A stretch of 64,000 nt of DNA from Hoeflea phototrophica DFL-43 (GCF_000154705.2 NZ_CM002917.1:2987853-3051852); one strand, 5' to 3'. Numbered from the stretch's first letter, positions 25,208 to 35,160 are shown. Notes: generated from the letters alone by a model not told the origin. Numbers and translations are program-made.

Positions 25208-26797
25208 ATGATGACAGACTTTAATCCCGCACTCGGATTCTACAAATCGGCAAAAGAGCGGCCTGACAATGTTGTCCTGTCCGTTGGTGGATCCAGCTTC
25301 ACCTATGCCGATATGGAAGCACGTGTCAGCCATCTGGCCCATCACTTGCGCGCCGGGAGAAACTCCGGCCGCGTCGGAATTCTGGGAACCCGGAGCCTTG
25401 AAGCCTATGTCGGCATCCTGGCCAGTTGCTGGGCCGGTTCCGCCTATGTCCCGCTCAATCTCAAATGGCCTGAAGCGCGGTTGATTGCACTTTTGGACGA
25501 ACTGGAACTCGACGCGCTGGTGGTTGACCGCAATGGCGTCAATCTTCTGACCCCATCGGTGCTCGAGAAGGCTCCCCGCCTCATATATATCTCGGACAGC
25601 ACTGAGACGCCGGAACCGGCAGGTGGCCAGACGATCACCAGGTTTGAAGACCTTCCCGCCTCGGTGATGCCGGAACCCGCCGAGATGACCGCCGACGACC
25701 TCGCCTATGTCATCTTCACTTCAGGCACCACCGGTCTGCCCAAGGGCGTGATGATCTCGGCCGCCAATCTGGCGAGCTACCTCGATCAATCCGAATTGTG
25801 GACCGGGTACACACCACAAGACCGCATCGGCGAGGCCTGTGATGTCACCTTCGACCTGAGCGTCCACAATCTGTTCTTGTGCACCCGGGCCGCAGCGTCC
25901 CTGCATGTGATGGCCCAGCTCGAGCTTATGGCCCCGAGCCGGTTCATCCGCCGTCACGAACTTACAGTCTGGATGTCGGTCCCGACGGTCATCGGCCTCA
26001 TGCGCACCACCGGTGCGCTTCAGGATGGTATTTTTCCAAGTCTGCGGCTGTCGATTTTTTGTGGCGAACCGCTGCCGGTCAAGGCTGCGCAGGCCTGGGC
26101 CAAAGCCACGCCCAATGGCCGTGTCGACAACATCTACGGGCCGACTGAAGCCACCGTTATCTGCACCCGCCAGACACTGACCGTGCCACCGGTTGAGACC
26201 CCCTCACGCGGCATTCTCGCCATCGGCGCGCCCTACGAAACAATGAAGGTAGAGATCTTCGACGAAAACCAGAACCCGCTGCCGGACAACACCCCTGGCG
26301 AAATTGCGCTGGCTGGTCCGCAAGTGGGTATCGGCTATTTCGGCAGGCCCGACCTCACGGACAAGCAGTTCCGCATGATCCGGGGCGAGCGCTGGTATCT
26401 TACCGGCGATCTTGGCAGCAGGGGTGAAAACGGCGTGTTCCACCATCTCGGCCGCGTCGACAACCAGATCAAGCTCAAGGGCAACCGGATCGAGCTTGAG
26501 GAAGTCGACATGCATTTGCGTGCCGCCGCGGGAACCGAATTGGCGGCAACCGTCGCCTGGCCGGTCACCTTCGGATCTGCCGAAGGTCTGGTCAGCTTCG
26601 TTGCAGGCTCGTCACGGTCATCCGACGAGATCCTTTCCGCGATGCTGCAGGCTCTGCCGCGCTATATGGTGCCAGGCGCCATCCGCCTGGTCGACACCCT
26701 GCCGCAAAACGCCAATGGAAAGATCGACCGCCGTGCCCTGTTCGAAAGCCTCGATCAGGAAGAAAGCGGCGATCAGGCCAAACGCGCAGCCGGATAG
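25208..26797 (+). CDS. Stand-alone amino-acid adenylation enzyme (DltA/NRPS A-domain-like)
   Basis: This 529-residue ANL-family enzyme activates a carboxylic acid, probably an amino acid, as adenylate and loads it on a carrier protein. Core motifs are YVIFTSGTTGLPKGVMISAA (A3), NIYGPTEATV (A5), YLTGDLGSRGENG (A7), GRVDNQIKLKGNRIELEEVD (A8) and NANGKIDRRAL (A10 with the catalytic Lys). The overall shape is that of DltA-like single-module adenylases. A carrier protein gene follows 84 bp downstream. The substrate is unknown. Confidence 0.87.
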   Translation: MMTDFNPALGFYKSAKERPDNVVLSVGGSSFTYADMEARVSHLAHHLRAGRNSGRVGILGTRSLEAYVGILASCWAGSAYVPLNLKWPEARLIALLDELELDALVVDRNGVNLLTPSVLEKAPRLIYISDSTETPEPAGGQTITRFEDLPASVMPEPAEMTADDLAYVIFTSGTTGLPKGVMISAANLASYLDQSELWTGYTPQDRIGEACDVTFDLSVHNLFLCTRAAASLHVMAQLELMAPSRFIRRHELTVWMSVPTVIGLMRTTGALQDGIFPSLRLSIFCGEPLPVKAAQAWAKATPNGRVDNIYGPTEATVICTRQTLTVPPVETPSRGILAIGAPYETMKVEIFDENQNPLPDNTPGEIALAGPQVGIGYFGRPDLTDKQFRMIRGERWYLTGDLGSRGENGVFHHLGRVDNQIKLKGNRIELEEVDMHLRAAAGTELAATVAWPVTFGSAEGLVSFVAGSSRSSDEILSAMLQALPRYMVPGAIRLVDTLPQNANGKIDRRALFESLDQEESGDQAKRAAG

Positions 26798-26881
26798 CCG
26801 GCTGTGAACATGTTCGGCCCGGCACCTGTCTGAAACCCAAACACCAAAACCGCATTCAAAAGCCATAAGGGGATTTTACCC

Positions 26882-27139
26882 ATGACGACCCACTCTCCCA
26901 ACGCCATCCGCGAGATGATCACCGTAAAGCTGACTGACCGTGGCCACAGCCAGCCGGTTGCCGACGACCAGTCGCTGTTTTTCAGCGGATTGCTCGATTC
27001 CCTTGCCGCCACCGAAATCATGATGTTGCTCGAGAGCGATTTCGGCATCGATCTCGCAGACGCGGATTTTGACATCACCGAGCTTGATACGATCGCGCAG
27101 ATCGAGGCACTGGCAAGCCGGGCATCAGTCCAGGCCTGA
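26882..27139 (+). CDS. Acyl/peptidyl carrier protein
   Basis: The 85-residue product is a PP-binding carrier. The phosphopantetheine attachment Ser lies in SGLLDSLAATEIM at about residue 40, with acidic helices around it (ESDFGIDLADADFDITELDT). AAGGGGA lies eight bases before the ATG. It is the obvious partner of the adenylation enzyme upstream, analogous to DltC. A terminator follows 35 bp after the stop. Confidence 0.9.
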   Translation: MTTHSPNAIREMITVKLTDRGHSQPVADDQSLFFSGLLDSLAATEIMMLLESDFGIDLADADFDITELDTIAQIEALASRASVQA

Positions 27140-27174
27140 AGCCTCTGGGCCGTTGTTGCGGCATAGCAAAAACA

Positions 27175-27212
27175 AGCGCCGTGGCCTGCCAGAGGCCCGG
27201 CGCTTTTTTGGT
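27175..27212 (+). terminator. Rho-independent terminator
   Basis: AGCGCCGTGGCCT pairs with AGGCCCGGCGCT around a short loop with one mismatch, followed by six T. It ends the adenylation/carrier operon and lies before the convergent membrane-protein gene. Confidence 0.85.
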
Positions 27213-27258
27213 TTGCGCGCCCCGAGCGCAGCCGGCACTCTGTTAGACCGGAACTCTG

Positions 27259-28758
27259 TTAGAGAAGAAACAGATGCCCAAGGAAGTCGAAGCGCTCGGC
27301 AAGCCCATAGATACCCGTCTCATCCGAGAACACCTGTAGCAGGGCGAAAAAGCCCAGCACCTGAACGCGCGGCAGCACATTGTAGCGCAAGTGGCCGTGC
27401 TCCGGTTTCGGCTTGTTGGGATTGAGCTGCGAGACGATCAGTGCGGCCGTCAGCAGCAGCGCATAAAACATGTAGTTTTCGAAATGAAGTGCCACATCGA
27501 CAATGCCGCCGGTGTTGAACAGATGCATCTGAGACAGGACGCTGAACAGAACATTGCCGACAAAGGCCGCACAAAATGTCGCGAAAGCAATGCGCAGTTT
27601 CGGAGATTTCTTGAAGTAGCGCACAAAAGCCGGATAGAAGAAGAAGTCGACCAGCAACTCCTTGAAATAGTAGAAGTACCGGTTCCAGAACTCGGCAACG
27701 CTGCGCGACGTGAGCGGCCGCGACACATTGCGGGGAATTCCATACCCCGCCATCCGCACAATCGCCACCAGGGCATGGGTACCTGCGGCCAGTCCAATGA
27801 CATCAAGGATGAAATTGGCTCCGACAACGCCCCAGGCTGCACCACGGCTCAAGCCCTCCCCGGTGGACACCAGGCCGATCGCCTCCAGCATTCTTGGCAG
27901 TTTGAGCCAATCGTGAAGAATGAAATCGCACACCAGATAGACCAGCGACAGGATCACGGCCCAGACCGCGAGCTTGAGTGCACGCAACTGCACCTTTGAC
28001 AGCTCTTCCGGGGTCTTCGCCTCGAACCGTTTGAAGAAATGCAGCCCCTTCAACGGGATCGAGGAGCCGCCCCAGAAGGGACGCATGAAGCCCAGCCTGA
28101 GACCCACCGGGGTCTGATCCTTGGCGCGCTGATCAGCGAAGGCATAGGCCAGGAAAAAGAAAGAGGCGCTGTAGACCGTCACGAAGCTCCAGACCAGCAA
28201 TTTGGCGAGCGAATGGTCGGGAAGCTGGACCGCCAGGATCGTCAAGCCAGCCAGCACCAGGAACTGCATCAGCACCGGCCTCTGGGCCAGGAGATACTGG
28301 GAGAAACGCTTCTGAAGGTGCAGACAGATGCCGCAGACAAGCAGAAATGACGCCACAACGGGCGCATAGACCGCGATCGCGGGCAGCTCCGCGACAGCGG
28401 GAGTGCTGTCCTTCAAACCAAGCACAAGGTCACGTTGCTGGTCGGAACGGAACGGGCGCGCCAACACGTAGAACAGTCCAGCAAGCGACATGATCAACAG
28501 CCGCCGCTCAGGAAACAAGGAGCAGCCAACCAGGGTGATCGCAATCAAAACAAGCAGGCTTGCCGAGAAATACCCGGTTACAGACAGTGCACCGACGAAA
28601 ACCACGTTGAGCACCATACGCCCCAGGAGGGTCGACACAGTGGCGATGGCCTTCGGGTTCTGGTCGACATCAAGCCATTGCTGCCGCAATCCCAGCAACC
28701 CGCGCAAGAAGTCACCGGCATATCCGCCCGCAAGAGCCTGCTCTCCGCTCGAAGCCAT
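27259..28758 (-). CDS. Polytopic membrane protein, possible divergent MBOAT-type acyltransferase
   Basis: The 499-residue protein has about ten hydrophobic helices. The segment SVAEFWNRYFYYFKELLVDF followed by FFYPAF resembles the FWRRWHxxLS...YIPL signature of MBOAT proteins such as DltB, but the usual second histidine motif is not clear, so membership is tentative. It converges on the adenylation enzyme and carrier genes; together they recall DltA, DltC and DltB, which load an amino acid and pass it across the membrane. The function is inference. Confidence 0.5.
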   Translation of the reverse strand: MASSGEQALAGGYAGDFLRGLLGLRQQWLDVDQNPKAIATVSTLLGRMVLNVVFVGALSVTGYFSASLLVLIAITLVGCSLFPERRLLIMSLAGLFYVLARPFRSDQQRDLVLGLKDSTPAVAELPAIAVYAPVVASFLLVCGICLHLQKRFSQYLLAQRPVLMQFLVLAGLTILAVQLPDHSLAKLLVWSFVTVYSASFFFLAYAFADQRAKDQTPVGLRLGFMRPFWGGSSIPLKGLHFFKRFEAKTPEELSKVQLRALKLAVWAVILSLVYLVCDFILHDWLKLPRMLEAIGLVSTGEGLSRGAAWGVVGANFILDVIGLAAGTHALVAIVRMAGYGIPRNVSRPLTSRSVAEFWNRYFYYFKELLVDFFFYPAFVRYFKKSPKLRIAFATFCAAFVGNVLFSVLSQMHLFNTGGIVDVALHFENYMFYALLLTAALIVSQLNPNKPKPEHGHLRYNVLPRVQVLGFFALLQVFSDETGIYGLAERFDFLGHLFLL

Positions 28759-28880
28759 AACTCACCCCTTTTAGAAACTCAGTTTCTAGAGGGCTTATAC
28801 AGGTCCGGATCTCAATTTTATACAAACAACCAAGCTTAACCTTAACCCGACAGGCGCGTCAGCGCCGATGGCAGCGCTCA

Positions 28881-29789
28881 TCAAGCGTCAACCAGGCCGC
28901 CCAGCCGCAACACCAGCTTACGGTCGAATTGACTATCCCGCTCGAACAACCAGTTCAAAGCGTCAACCGTTGCCCAGCCGCGTTTGTAGACCCGGCTGGA
29001 GGTGAGCGCATCGAACACGTCACAGACTGTCGAAATCCGAACCAGCAAGCTGATCTCGGAGCCGGAGAGCTGCATCGGATACCCGGTGCCATCAAGCAGT
29101 TCATGGTGATGCAGGCAAATCTCGAGCGCCAGATCCGGTATATTGTCGTAAGTCTTGAGAATGGTGTGACCGCGCCTCGGGTGAGTTCGGATCACCTTGC
29201 GTTCCGCGGGCGAAAGGGGGCCGTCCTTGAGCAGGATTTTGCTCGGGATCGCCAATTTTCCCACATCATGCAGCAATCCGGACAGCACCAGAAGCTCAAC
29301 GGTTTCCTTGTCCAGCCCTACAGCATCTCCGAGCCGACCCATCAGCATACCGACCGACAGCGAATGCTGGAACGTACTCTCGTCCTTGGTCCGGAGCCGG
29401 GAAACCTCATGCATCAGCGCAAACTGCGCATCATCCGCCTCCGTGATCTCTTCGATTACGGGCGAAAATTTTTCCATGTCGAGCACGCCGTCGCTCAACA
29501 TGGTGACAAGTTCGGCCTTGACAATGCCGGTGCTGCGCCCAAACGCGGATTTCGCCTCAGCGGGCGTAAGCGGCTTTCCCGCACCAGAAGTCACACCAGC
29601 GGCAGCGCCACCTGTGCTGCCAATCGCCGTATTGATCAACACAAAATCAGCAGGGCTGTTCAGAATCGCATTGAAATCGCTGTCAGACTTTAGCACAAAC
29701 CGGCGTTTTCCAAAAACAGTCTGGGAACATTCGACCGCTTCGACATACATGCCTTTTTCAAGTTCAGTCTTTGGAATTCGCGTAAGCAT
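28881..29789 (-). CDS. HD-GYP domain cyclic di-GMP phosphodiesterase
   Basis: The 302-residue product has an N-terminal DUF3391-like region (MLTRIPKTELEKGMYVEAVE) and a C-terminal HD-GYP domain. HD pair at 174-175 in LLHDVGKLAIP, then RTHPRRGHTIL, and LHHHELLDGTGYP with the GYP triplet intact. These residues support hydrolysis of cyclic di-GMP. It stands alone. It may counter diguanylate cyclases such as the one at 12979-14307, but nothing links them directly. Confidence 0.9.
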   Translation of the reverse strand: MLTRIPKTELEKGMYVEAVECSQTVFGKRRFVLKSDSDFNAILNSPADFVLINTAIGSTGGAAAGVTSGAGKPLTPAEAKSAFGRSTGIVKAELVTMLSDGVLDMEKFSPVIEEITEADDAQFALMHEVSRLRTKDESTFQHSLSVGMLMGRLGDAVGLDKETVELLVLSGLLHDVGKLAIPSKILLKDGPLSPAERKVIRTHPRRGHTILKTYDNIPDLALEICLHHHELLDGTGYPMQLSGSEISLLVRISTVCDVFDALTSSRVYKRGWATVDALNWLFERDSQFDRKLVLRLGGLVDA

Positions 29790-29992
29790 ATATAGACCTG
29801 ATGAGAAGCGGCACAGCGATCCCTCAAATCTAGCAACAAGCAGTTAACGAGTTGTATAATAGTTCCCTCGCATTCCTCATGATGAGCAAGCAGTTACAGC
29901 GAATTCCATGCCGGGTTTGCTGTGCTGGAAAATCCCTTGCAAACCGAACCGCGGTGGAGACGTCCTTGCCAGGTTGACACCAAGCGAACCGC

Positions 29993-31207
29993 TCAGAAAA
30001 ACGCCTGAAGACCGGTCTGGGCACGTCCCAGGATCAACGCATGCACATCATGCGTTCCCTCATAGGTGTTCACCGTCTCCAAATTCTGTGCATGGCGCAT
30101 GACGTGGTACTCGGCCTGAATGCCGTTGCCGCCATGCATGTCGCGCGCCATCCGGGCGATGTCGAGCGCCTTGCCGCAATTGTTGCGTTTGACGATGGAG
30201 ATCATTTCAGGCGCGAAGCGGTGCTCGTCCATCAGCCGGCCAACCCGCAACGAGCCTTGCAGGCCCAGTGCGATTTCCGTCTGCATGTCGGCCAGCTTCT
30301 TCTGGTACAATTGGGTGCCGGCCAAAGGCTTGCCGAACTGATGGCGATCGAGGCCGTATTGGCGGGCGCGGTACCAACAATCCTCGGCAGCGCCCATGAC
30401 GCCCCAGGAAATCCCGTAGCGTGCCCGGTTGAGACAGCCGAACGGTCCCTTCAGACCCGACACATTGGGCAGCAACGCGTCTTCACCGACCTCAACATTG
30501 TCCATCACGATCTCGCCGGTGATCGAGGCCCGCAGGCTCAGCTTGCCACCGATCTTGGGCGCGGAGAGACCCTTCATGCCCTTTTCAAGAACAAAGCCCC
30601 GGATCTCGCCACCATGGGCTTCGGACTTGGCCCACACCACGAACACATCCGCGATCGGCGCATTGGAAATCCACATTTTGGAGCCGTGAAGCACATAACC
30701 GCCATCGCTCTTGCGCGCCCGCGTCTTCATGCCACCGGGATCGGAGCCGGCATCGGGTTCGGTCAGGCCAAAACAGCCGACCCATTCACCGCTGGCGAGT
30801 TTCGGTAGATACTTCATCCGCTGCTCTTCGGTGCCATAGGCGTGGATAGGATACATCACCAGCGAGGACTGAACGCTCATCATCGAACGGTAGCCTGAAT
30901 CAATCCGCTCCACCTCGCGTGCAACAAGACCGTAGGAGACATAGCCAGCCTCGGATCCGCCATAGGCTTCCGGAATGGTGACGCCCAGCAGACCCGCCTG
31001 CCCCATTTCCGAGAAAATCGCCCGGTCGGTCTCTTCATTCAAATAGGCATTGGTCACCCGGGGGGCGAGCTTGTCGGCCGCGAAAGCAGCCGCCGCGTCA
31101 GCAATCATCCGCTCTTCTTCGCTGAGCTGGTCAGCCAGCAAAAACGGGTCCTCCCACTGAAACGCGGATTTGGTGGACTTGATCGAAACGGCGGGGGAAA
31201 CGGACAT
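29993..31207 (-). CDS. gcdH: Glutaryl-CoA dehydrogenase
   Basis: This 404-residue acyl-CoA dehydrogenase has the features of glutaryl-CoA dehydrogenase, which oxidises and decarboxylates glutaryl-CoA to crotonyl-CoA in lysine and tryptophan breakdown. Visible are [45 protein letters not shown] and the catalytic Glu in [20 protein letters not shown]. Start 31207 (MSVSPAV) was chosen because GGAG lies seven bases ahead, rather than an in-frame ATG 36 bp upstream. Monocistronic. Confidence 0.92.
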   Translation of the reverse strand: MSVSPAVSIKSTKSAFQWEDPFLLADQLSEEERMIADAAAAFAADKLAPRVTNAYLNEETDRAIFSEMGQAGLLGVTIPEAYGGSEAGYVSYGLVAREVERIDSGYRSMMSVQSSLVMYPIHAYGTEEQRMKYLPKLASGEWVGCFGLTEPDAGSDPGGMKTRARKSDGGYVLHGSKMWISNAPIADVFVVWAKSEAHGGEIRGFVLEKGMKGLSAPKIGGKLSLRASITGEIVMDNVEVGEDALLPNVSGLKGPFGCLNRARYGISWGVMGAAEDCWYRARQYGLDRHQFGKPLAGTQLYQKKLADMQTEIALGLQGSLRVGRLMDEHRFAPEMISIVKRNNCGKALDIARMARDMHGGNGIQAEYHVMRHAQNLETVNTYEGTHDVHALILGRAQTGLQAFF

Positions 31208-31377
31208 CTTGCTACTCCGGTTGGTTCCAGTCTGGATGCGCACGGGCCAGTTTCATGACCATACCATCACAGTGAACGGTTTGTAGCATGGAACAAGAGA
31301 GATACTATAGGCTTAAAATAATAGAACGCCTGTTTTCCAGCACAAGGTCCACGTCCGGTCGAGCGAACCGGATCGTC

Positions 31378-31911
31378 TCACTGGTTATCGGGTTGAACGA
31401 CTTCCCACAGAGCCAGCAGCTCCCTGCCCGATGCTCCCTGCACGGGCACCACAAGGCGAACCAGAGAAACCGTCTGCCCGTAATCCATCCAGGAGGTTAT
31501 CTCAGCGCACTCAGGCACGCCGGTCTCCAGAACCTTGTTGAATGTCAGCAAGACGCGTGTCCGGATAGCCTTGGGCTGCAGGTCGGAAACAGGTCGGTTC
31601 AAAACCGGAGCATTGAATGGCCAGCGCCTGTTTGGAGAAACATCACGCCAGAAGAGCGATTTATCCTTCTGGTTGCGAGCGACGCGGACAAGCAGCGGAA
31701 AATCCTTGCCCAAGGCAGAAACATCGAACGCTGCGGCATCAGCCAGCCCAGCATCCTGCCGACATTTCCAGAGATCATAAAATGTCCGGATCTGCGCCGG
31801 CGCAAAGTCAGGCAATTCGAAACCGGACAGCTCCGCACTGTTCAGGGTTTCAGATCCATTCAAGATTGCTTTGTTTTCCATGGGTTTCAATAATAGCTTT
31901 GAACTCGACAT
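31378..31911 (-). CDS. PAS-domain (DUF1457/PAS_5-like) protein
   Basis: The 177-residue product resembles the alphaproteobacterial PAS_5 family. The FYDLWKCRQDAGLADAAAFD segment corresponds to its xxWxxxRxxxxxPxRxxxDP start, followed by LGKDFPLLVRVAR. No output domain is attached. Such proteins are usually of unknown role. It lies divergent from an AraC-type gene only 57 bp away, so the two may share regulation. Confidence 0.6.
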   Translation of the reverse strand: MSSSKLLLKPMENKAILNGSETLNSAELSGFELPDFAPAQIRTFYDLWKCRQDAGLADAAAFDVSALGKDFPLLVRVARNQKDKSLFWRDVSPNRRWPFNAPVLNRPVSDLQPKAIRTRVLLTFNKVLETGVPECAEITSWMDYGQTVSLVRLVVPVQGASGRELLALWEVVQPDNQ

Positions 31912-31968
31912 GCGGGCCCAGACAGGCTTAACTTGGCCCGCCTATTTTTTAACCGAGGGCGCCACCAC

Positions 31969-32997
31969 ATGACACTTCGGTTGGCAGACCGATATGAGGC
32001 AGCAGCGGGTTTGGCCTCCGCGATCAGCACTTATGCAGCAAGCCTGGGCATTGACGCTGACCCGATAGCGCGTGCCTCCGGTTTGGACCCAGACCGTTTT
32101 GATCAAATCGGCGAACGGGTCAAGCTCGACCGTCTTTGCCGATACATGGAAGCGCTTGCGCTCATCTCAGGCGATGACCTTTTCGGCCTCAAGTCGGCCA
32201 GCATGTTCACCAAGGGGGCATCAGGCACCTTCGGTTATGCACTGCTCAATGCCCCAACTCTCCGCGATGTCCTTGTGTTTCTTGGCCGCAACATGCGCAA
32301 GATCAGCAATCTGAAAATTTGCACTCTCGAGATCGGTGCCAAGGATGCCATTTTTGAATGGACCTACTCACCACTGATCATTCATCGCGATCAGTATGTT
32401 GACATGACACTGGCCCAAACCCTTGCCCATTTTGAGCCGTTCCTGGGGCAGGACATAAAAAGCTGCCGACTCGAACTGGAACGCAAGAAACCAGGAAACA
32501 TCAATTTACACAAACAGTTACTTGGCCCCAAGACGAGGTTCGGAGCCACAATCAACCGGCTGATCATACCGGCCAGCTACCTGAGCAGGACCAACCCGAA
32601 CGCCGACATACGGCTCCACAAAATCCTCGTTCAACAGATAGAGGCGATTCCCTTCTCCCCGGTCGACACGACAGACACAGTGACCTCTATCCGGCTGCAT
32701 GTGATCGAAAGGCTCGCCTCAGGTATCCCCTCCTTGAAGGACGAAGCCGAGAGGCTGGGGATGAGTGCGCGAACACTCCAACGCAGGTTGACGGAAGCCG
32801 GAACATCCATGCAGGAAATCATAGACGACAGCCGCAAGGAAATGGCGCAAAACCTACTCACGGAAACCACGTTGAGCCTTTCGGAAATCAGTTTCCAGCT
32901 TGGTTTTTCCGCGCCCGCAGCGTTCACCCGGTCCGCAATCCGCTGGTTCGGCAAGACGCCGAGCGCCTATCGAAAACAGCCTTCAAGTCCGGATTGA
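31969..32997 (+). CDS. AraC-family transcriptional regulator (ArgR/OruR-like)
   Basis: This 342-residue protein has an Arabinose_bd-type N-terminal sensor (AAGLASAISTYAASLGIDAD, LISGDDLFGLKSAS, FGYALLNAPTLRDVL) and a C-terminal AraC helix-turn-helix (SLKDEAERLGMSARTLQRRL, then LSLSEISFQLGFSAPAAFTR and WFGKTPSAYRK). The ligand is unknown. Start ATG 31969 has a GAGGG ribosome site; a longer frame begins at 31933. Confidence 0.9.
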   Translation: MTLRLADRYEAAAGLASAISTYAASLGIDADPIARASGLDPDRFDQIGERVKLDRLCRYMEALALISGDDLFGLKSASMFTKGASGTFGYALLNAPTLRDVLVFLGRNMRKISNLKICTLEIGAKDAIFEWTYSPLIIHRDQYVDMTLAQTLAHFEPFLGQDIKSCRLELERKKPGNINLHKQLLGPKTRFGATINRLIIPASYLSRTNPNADIRLHKILVQQIEAIPFSPVDTTDTVTSIRLHVIERLASGIPSLKDEAERLGMSARTLQRRLTEAGTSMQEIIDDSRKEMAQNLLTETTLSLSEISFQLGFSAPAAFTRSAIRWFGKTPSAYRKQPSSPD

Positions 32998-33225
32998 ACC
33001 CGGCAAACCAACCGTTTCACATAATTCAAACGATTAAATTGGCATGCTTCACTTATCGCGCAAAAATTGGCGCAATGGGTCAATGCGCATTTTGACCAAC
33101 TGGTTCATAAGCCCCTCCAACTTGGTTAACGCAGCCGGCGATCAGGATCAATACGAGCCGAAGTCGGACTGAAGCATTCAGGTCAGCACCTGCATACCTT
33201 TGTTGATTTTCGAAAGGACCACGAG

Positions 33226-33492
33226 ATGGATCTCGGCAATGATCGAGGGCTTATACCTATGACCCGAACAGAAATGAAATGTCTGCGCCTCTGCGCCATC
33301 GGATGGTCCGATCAAAAGATCGGACTTCATCTTGAGCTGACAGCAAGTGAGGTTGCTTCGGTTCTCTCGGTGGTGATGCTGAAACTGCGCGCGCCAAACC
33401 GGCTCGCTGGATTGGCGAAGGCTTCAAGACTTGGACTTTTGACCGACGAGCTGCGAGCCGGCCAGAACGGCGACACCCTCACCCACAAATAG
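33226..33492 (+). CDS. Small stand-alone LuxR/GerE-type DNA-binding protein
   Basis: The 88-residue product consists almost only of a GerE-type helix-turn-helix: MTRTEMKCLRLCAIGWSDQK followed by SEVASVLSVVMLKLRAPNRL and KASRLGLL. It lacks an autoinducer or receiver domain. The ATG follows AAAGGACCACGAG. Its role is unknown; it could be a GerE-like orphan regulator or antagonist. A 13-bp hairpin lies about 125 bp downstream. Confidence 0.7.
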   Translation: MDLGNDRGLIPMTRTEMKCLRLCAIGWSDQKIGLHLELTASEVASVLSVVMLKLRAPNRLAGLAKASRLGLLTDELRAGQNGDTLTHK

Positions 33493-33617
33493 GAGAGGGA
33501 GGCCTGGCACTCTTGGGTCAAAGTCCAAACCGCTTGTATAAGACAAACAGCAGTTTTCGGGAAACATGGCTATCCACCTCGGGGCGGGGGCGAACTGGAT
33601 GCATGGATTCCCGACAC

Positions 33618-33660
33618 GTCAGCCAGGGTGAGCGGCGGCACCCTGGCTGACATTGTTTTC
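33618..33660 (+). terminator. Strong hairpin, probable terminator
   Basis: A 13-bp perfect stem (GTCAGCCAGGGTG 33618-33630 with CACCCTGGCTGAC 33639-33651) and 8-base loop is followed by ATTGTTTTCC. It lies between the LuxR-type gene and the convergent isomerase gene. Confidence 0.65.
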
Positions 33661-33779
33661 CTTACAAACCGCGCTGCCTTTGCTGGGCCATCCACCGTCC
33701 TGTTATGGTATGGCCGCGCTGCGCTCGGCTATGATCTGCAAATCCGGTTGGCTTTCCGGTCCTATCGTCAGGAACGGCC

Positions 33780-34466
33780 TCAAAGCCAGTTGTCGTAATC
33801 CGACACCAGCAGGTGCCTGGGCGCGGTGTCCTCGATAATGCTGGAGAACCGGCCTATCGGTTCGCGGAAGACATTGTCGGTCAAATCATCATTGACGGTT
33901 GAGACTTCCCCGATAAGCAGATCGCCGCCCTCACCCCAGAACGCATGCCAAACCCCCGGCATCAGCGTGACGCTCTCGCCCGGATCGAGAGCAAGCCTTC
34001 CGCCAGCTTCGAACGTCCGGACAACGCCATCGGTGAGGACGGAAACCGTGGCATCGGGATCAACCGATCCGTCCACAGCGCTGGCGAACAGTTCGAGCAC
34101 CAGTTTCCCGCCGCCGCGATTGATGATGTCTTCCGCCTTGATGTTGTGACGATGCATCGGCGAGAGCTGGTCTTGCCGCGAGATCATGATCTTCTCGGCA
34201 TAGAGCATGCCCTGGCCCCGGGCCAGATCATCAGCCGATCCGTTGCGGACGGTGAACAGGAAAAGGCCCAGCTCATCAAACCGGCCCTGACCATAATCGG
34301 TGATGTCCCAGCCAAGCCGGTTGGCCAGGACAAGCGCGGCATCACCGGCCGTGCGGGTTCGCATTTCCTCAGGGCTCCAGTAGGCGAAGGGCGGAAGCAC
34401 ATAGCCAAATGAGCGGATAAACCGGTCGCTCTCTTCCAAAATCTCATTGATCTGTGTGCGTTCCAT
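33780..34466 (-). CDS. D-lyxose ketol-isomerase family cupin
   Basis: This 228-residue single-cupin protein is similar to D-lyxose isomerases, which interconvert D-lyxose and D-xylulose. Metal-binding residues are visible in SPMHRHNIKAEDIINRGGG (HxH and Glu) and the later His in TLMPGVWHAFWGEGG. N-terminal YVLPPFAYWSPEEM also fits. It is divergent from a MarR-type regulator, which may control it. The sugar specificity is from family resemblance only. Confidence 0.8.
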   Translation of the reverse strand: MERTQINEILEESDRFIRSFGYVLPPFAYWSPEEMRTRTAGDAALVLANRLGWDITDYGQGRFDELGLFLFTVRNGSADDLARGQGMLYAEKIMISRQDQLSPMHRHNIKAEDIINRGGGKLVLELFASAVDGSVDPDATVSVLTDGVVRTFEAGGRLALDPGESVTLMPGVWHAFWGEGGDLLIGEVSTVNDDLTDNVFREPIGRFSSIIEDTAPRHLLVSDYDNWL

Positions 34467-34672
34467 AAGCCTCTCCCAGCCATGACCAAGACAAGGCCGG
34501 ATGTAACCGCTTGCACCACTTATGGCAATTGCGCTGTCTTGACTTTAGCGCTAAGCGGAAAGAAGTAACCGTTACATGCGCAACGATCTTGCAGCGCCGC
34601 GCGTCCGATGGGTTGCGCAAGAGACGCAGCAACATCATGAATGAATGCATGTTCGTTAAGGCAGGACAGACA

Positions 34673-35149
34673 ATGACGCCACGACCCAATAACCAGGCGT
34701 ACAACGCCAATGAGAACACACTGGCCCTTGAGAGTTTCCTGCCCTACCGGCTGGCGCGCGCCGCCGAAATGGTCAGCCGCCAATTCGCGGCCAATTACCG
34801 TCAGCGATACGGTTTGAGCCGGCCGGAATGGCGCACGCTCGCAACCATCGGCCAGTATGAACAGGTGACTGCCACCGAGATCTGCGCCCACTCTTCCATG
34901 CACAAGACCAAGGTCAGCCGCGCCATTCGCGCTTTGGAACAGCGAAACTGGATCAACCGGGAGCCTGACACCCAGGATCGCCGCATTGAACACATCAGCC
35001 TCACCCGCGAAGGCAGCCGCCATTATCGCGATCTGGTCCGGCTCGCCCGCGACTACGAGGTGCAGCTGCTGCAGACACTCGGCAGCTCCGGAGCAGGCAA
35101 ACTCGAGGACGGCCTGACCGCCGTCGAAAGCCGGCTTTCCGGCTGGTAA
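34673..35149 (+). CDS. MarR-family transcriptional regulator
   Basis: The 158-residue product is a MarR-type winged helix: RYGLSRPEWRTLATIGQYEQ, TATEICAHSSMHKTKVSRAI (recognition helix) and NREPDTQDRRIEHISLTREG (wing). ATG 34673 is chosen because AGGA lies six bases upstream; earlier in-frame ATGs at 34637 and 34649 exist. It is divergent from the lyxose-isomerase-like gene, its likely target, and convergent with gnd. Confidence 0.9.
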   Translation: MTPRPNNQAYNANENTLALESFLPYRLARAAEMVSRQFAANYRQRYGLSRPEWRTLATIGQYEQVTATEICAHSSMHKTKVSRAIRALEQRNWINREPDTQDRRIEHISLTREGSRHYRDLVRLARDYEVQLLQTLGSSGAGKLEDGLTAVESRLSGW

Positions 35150-35160
35150 CAGACAAAGGC

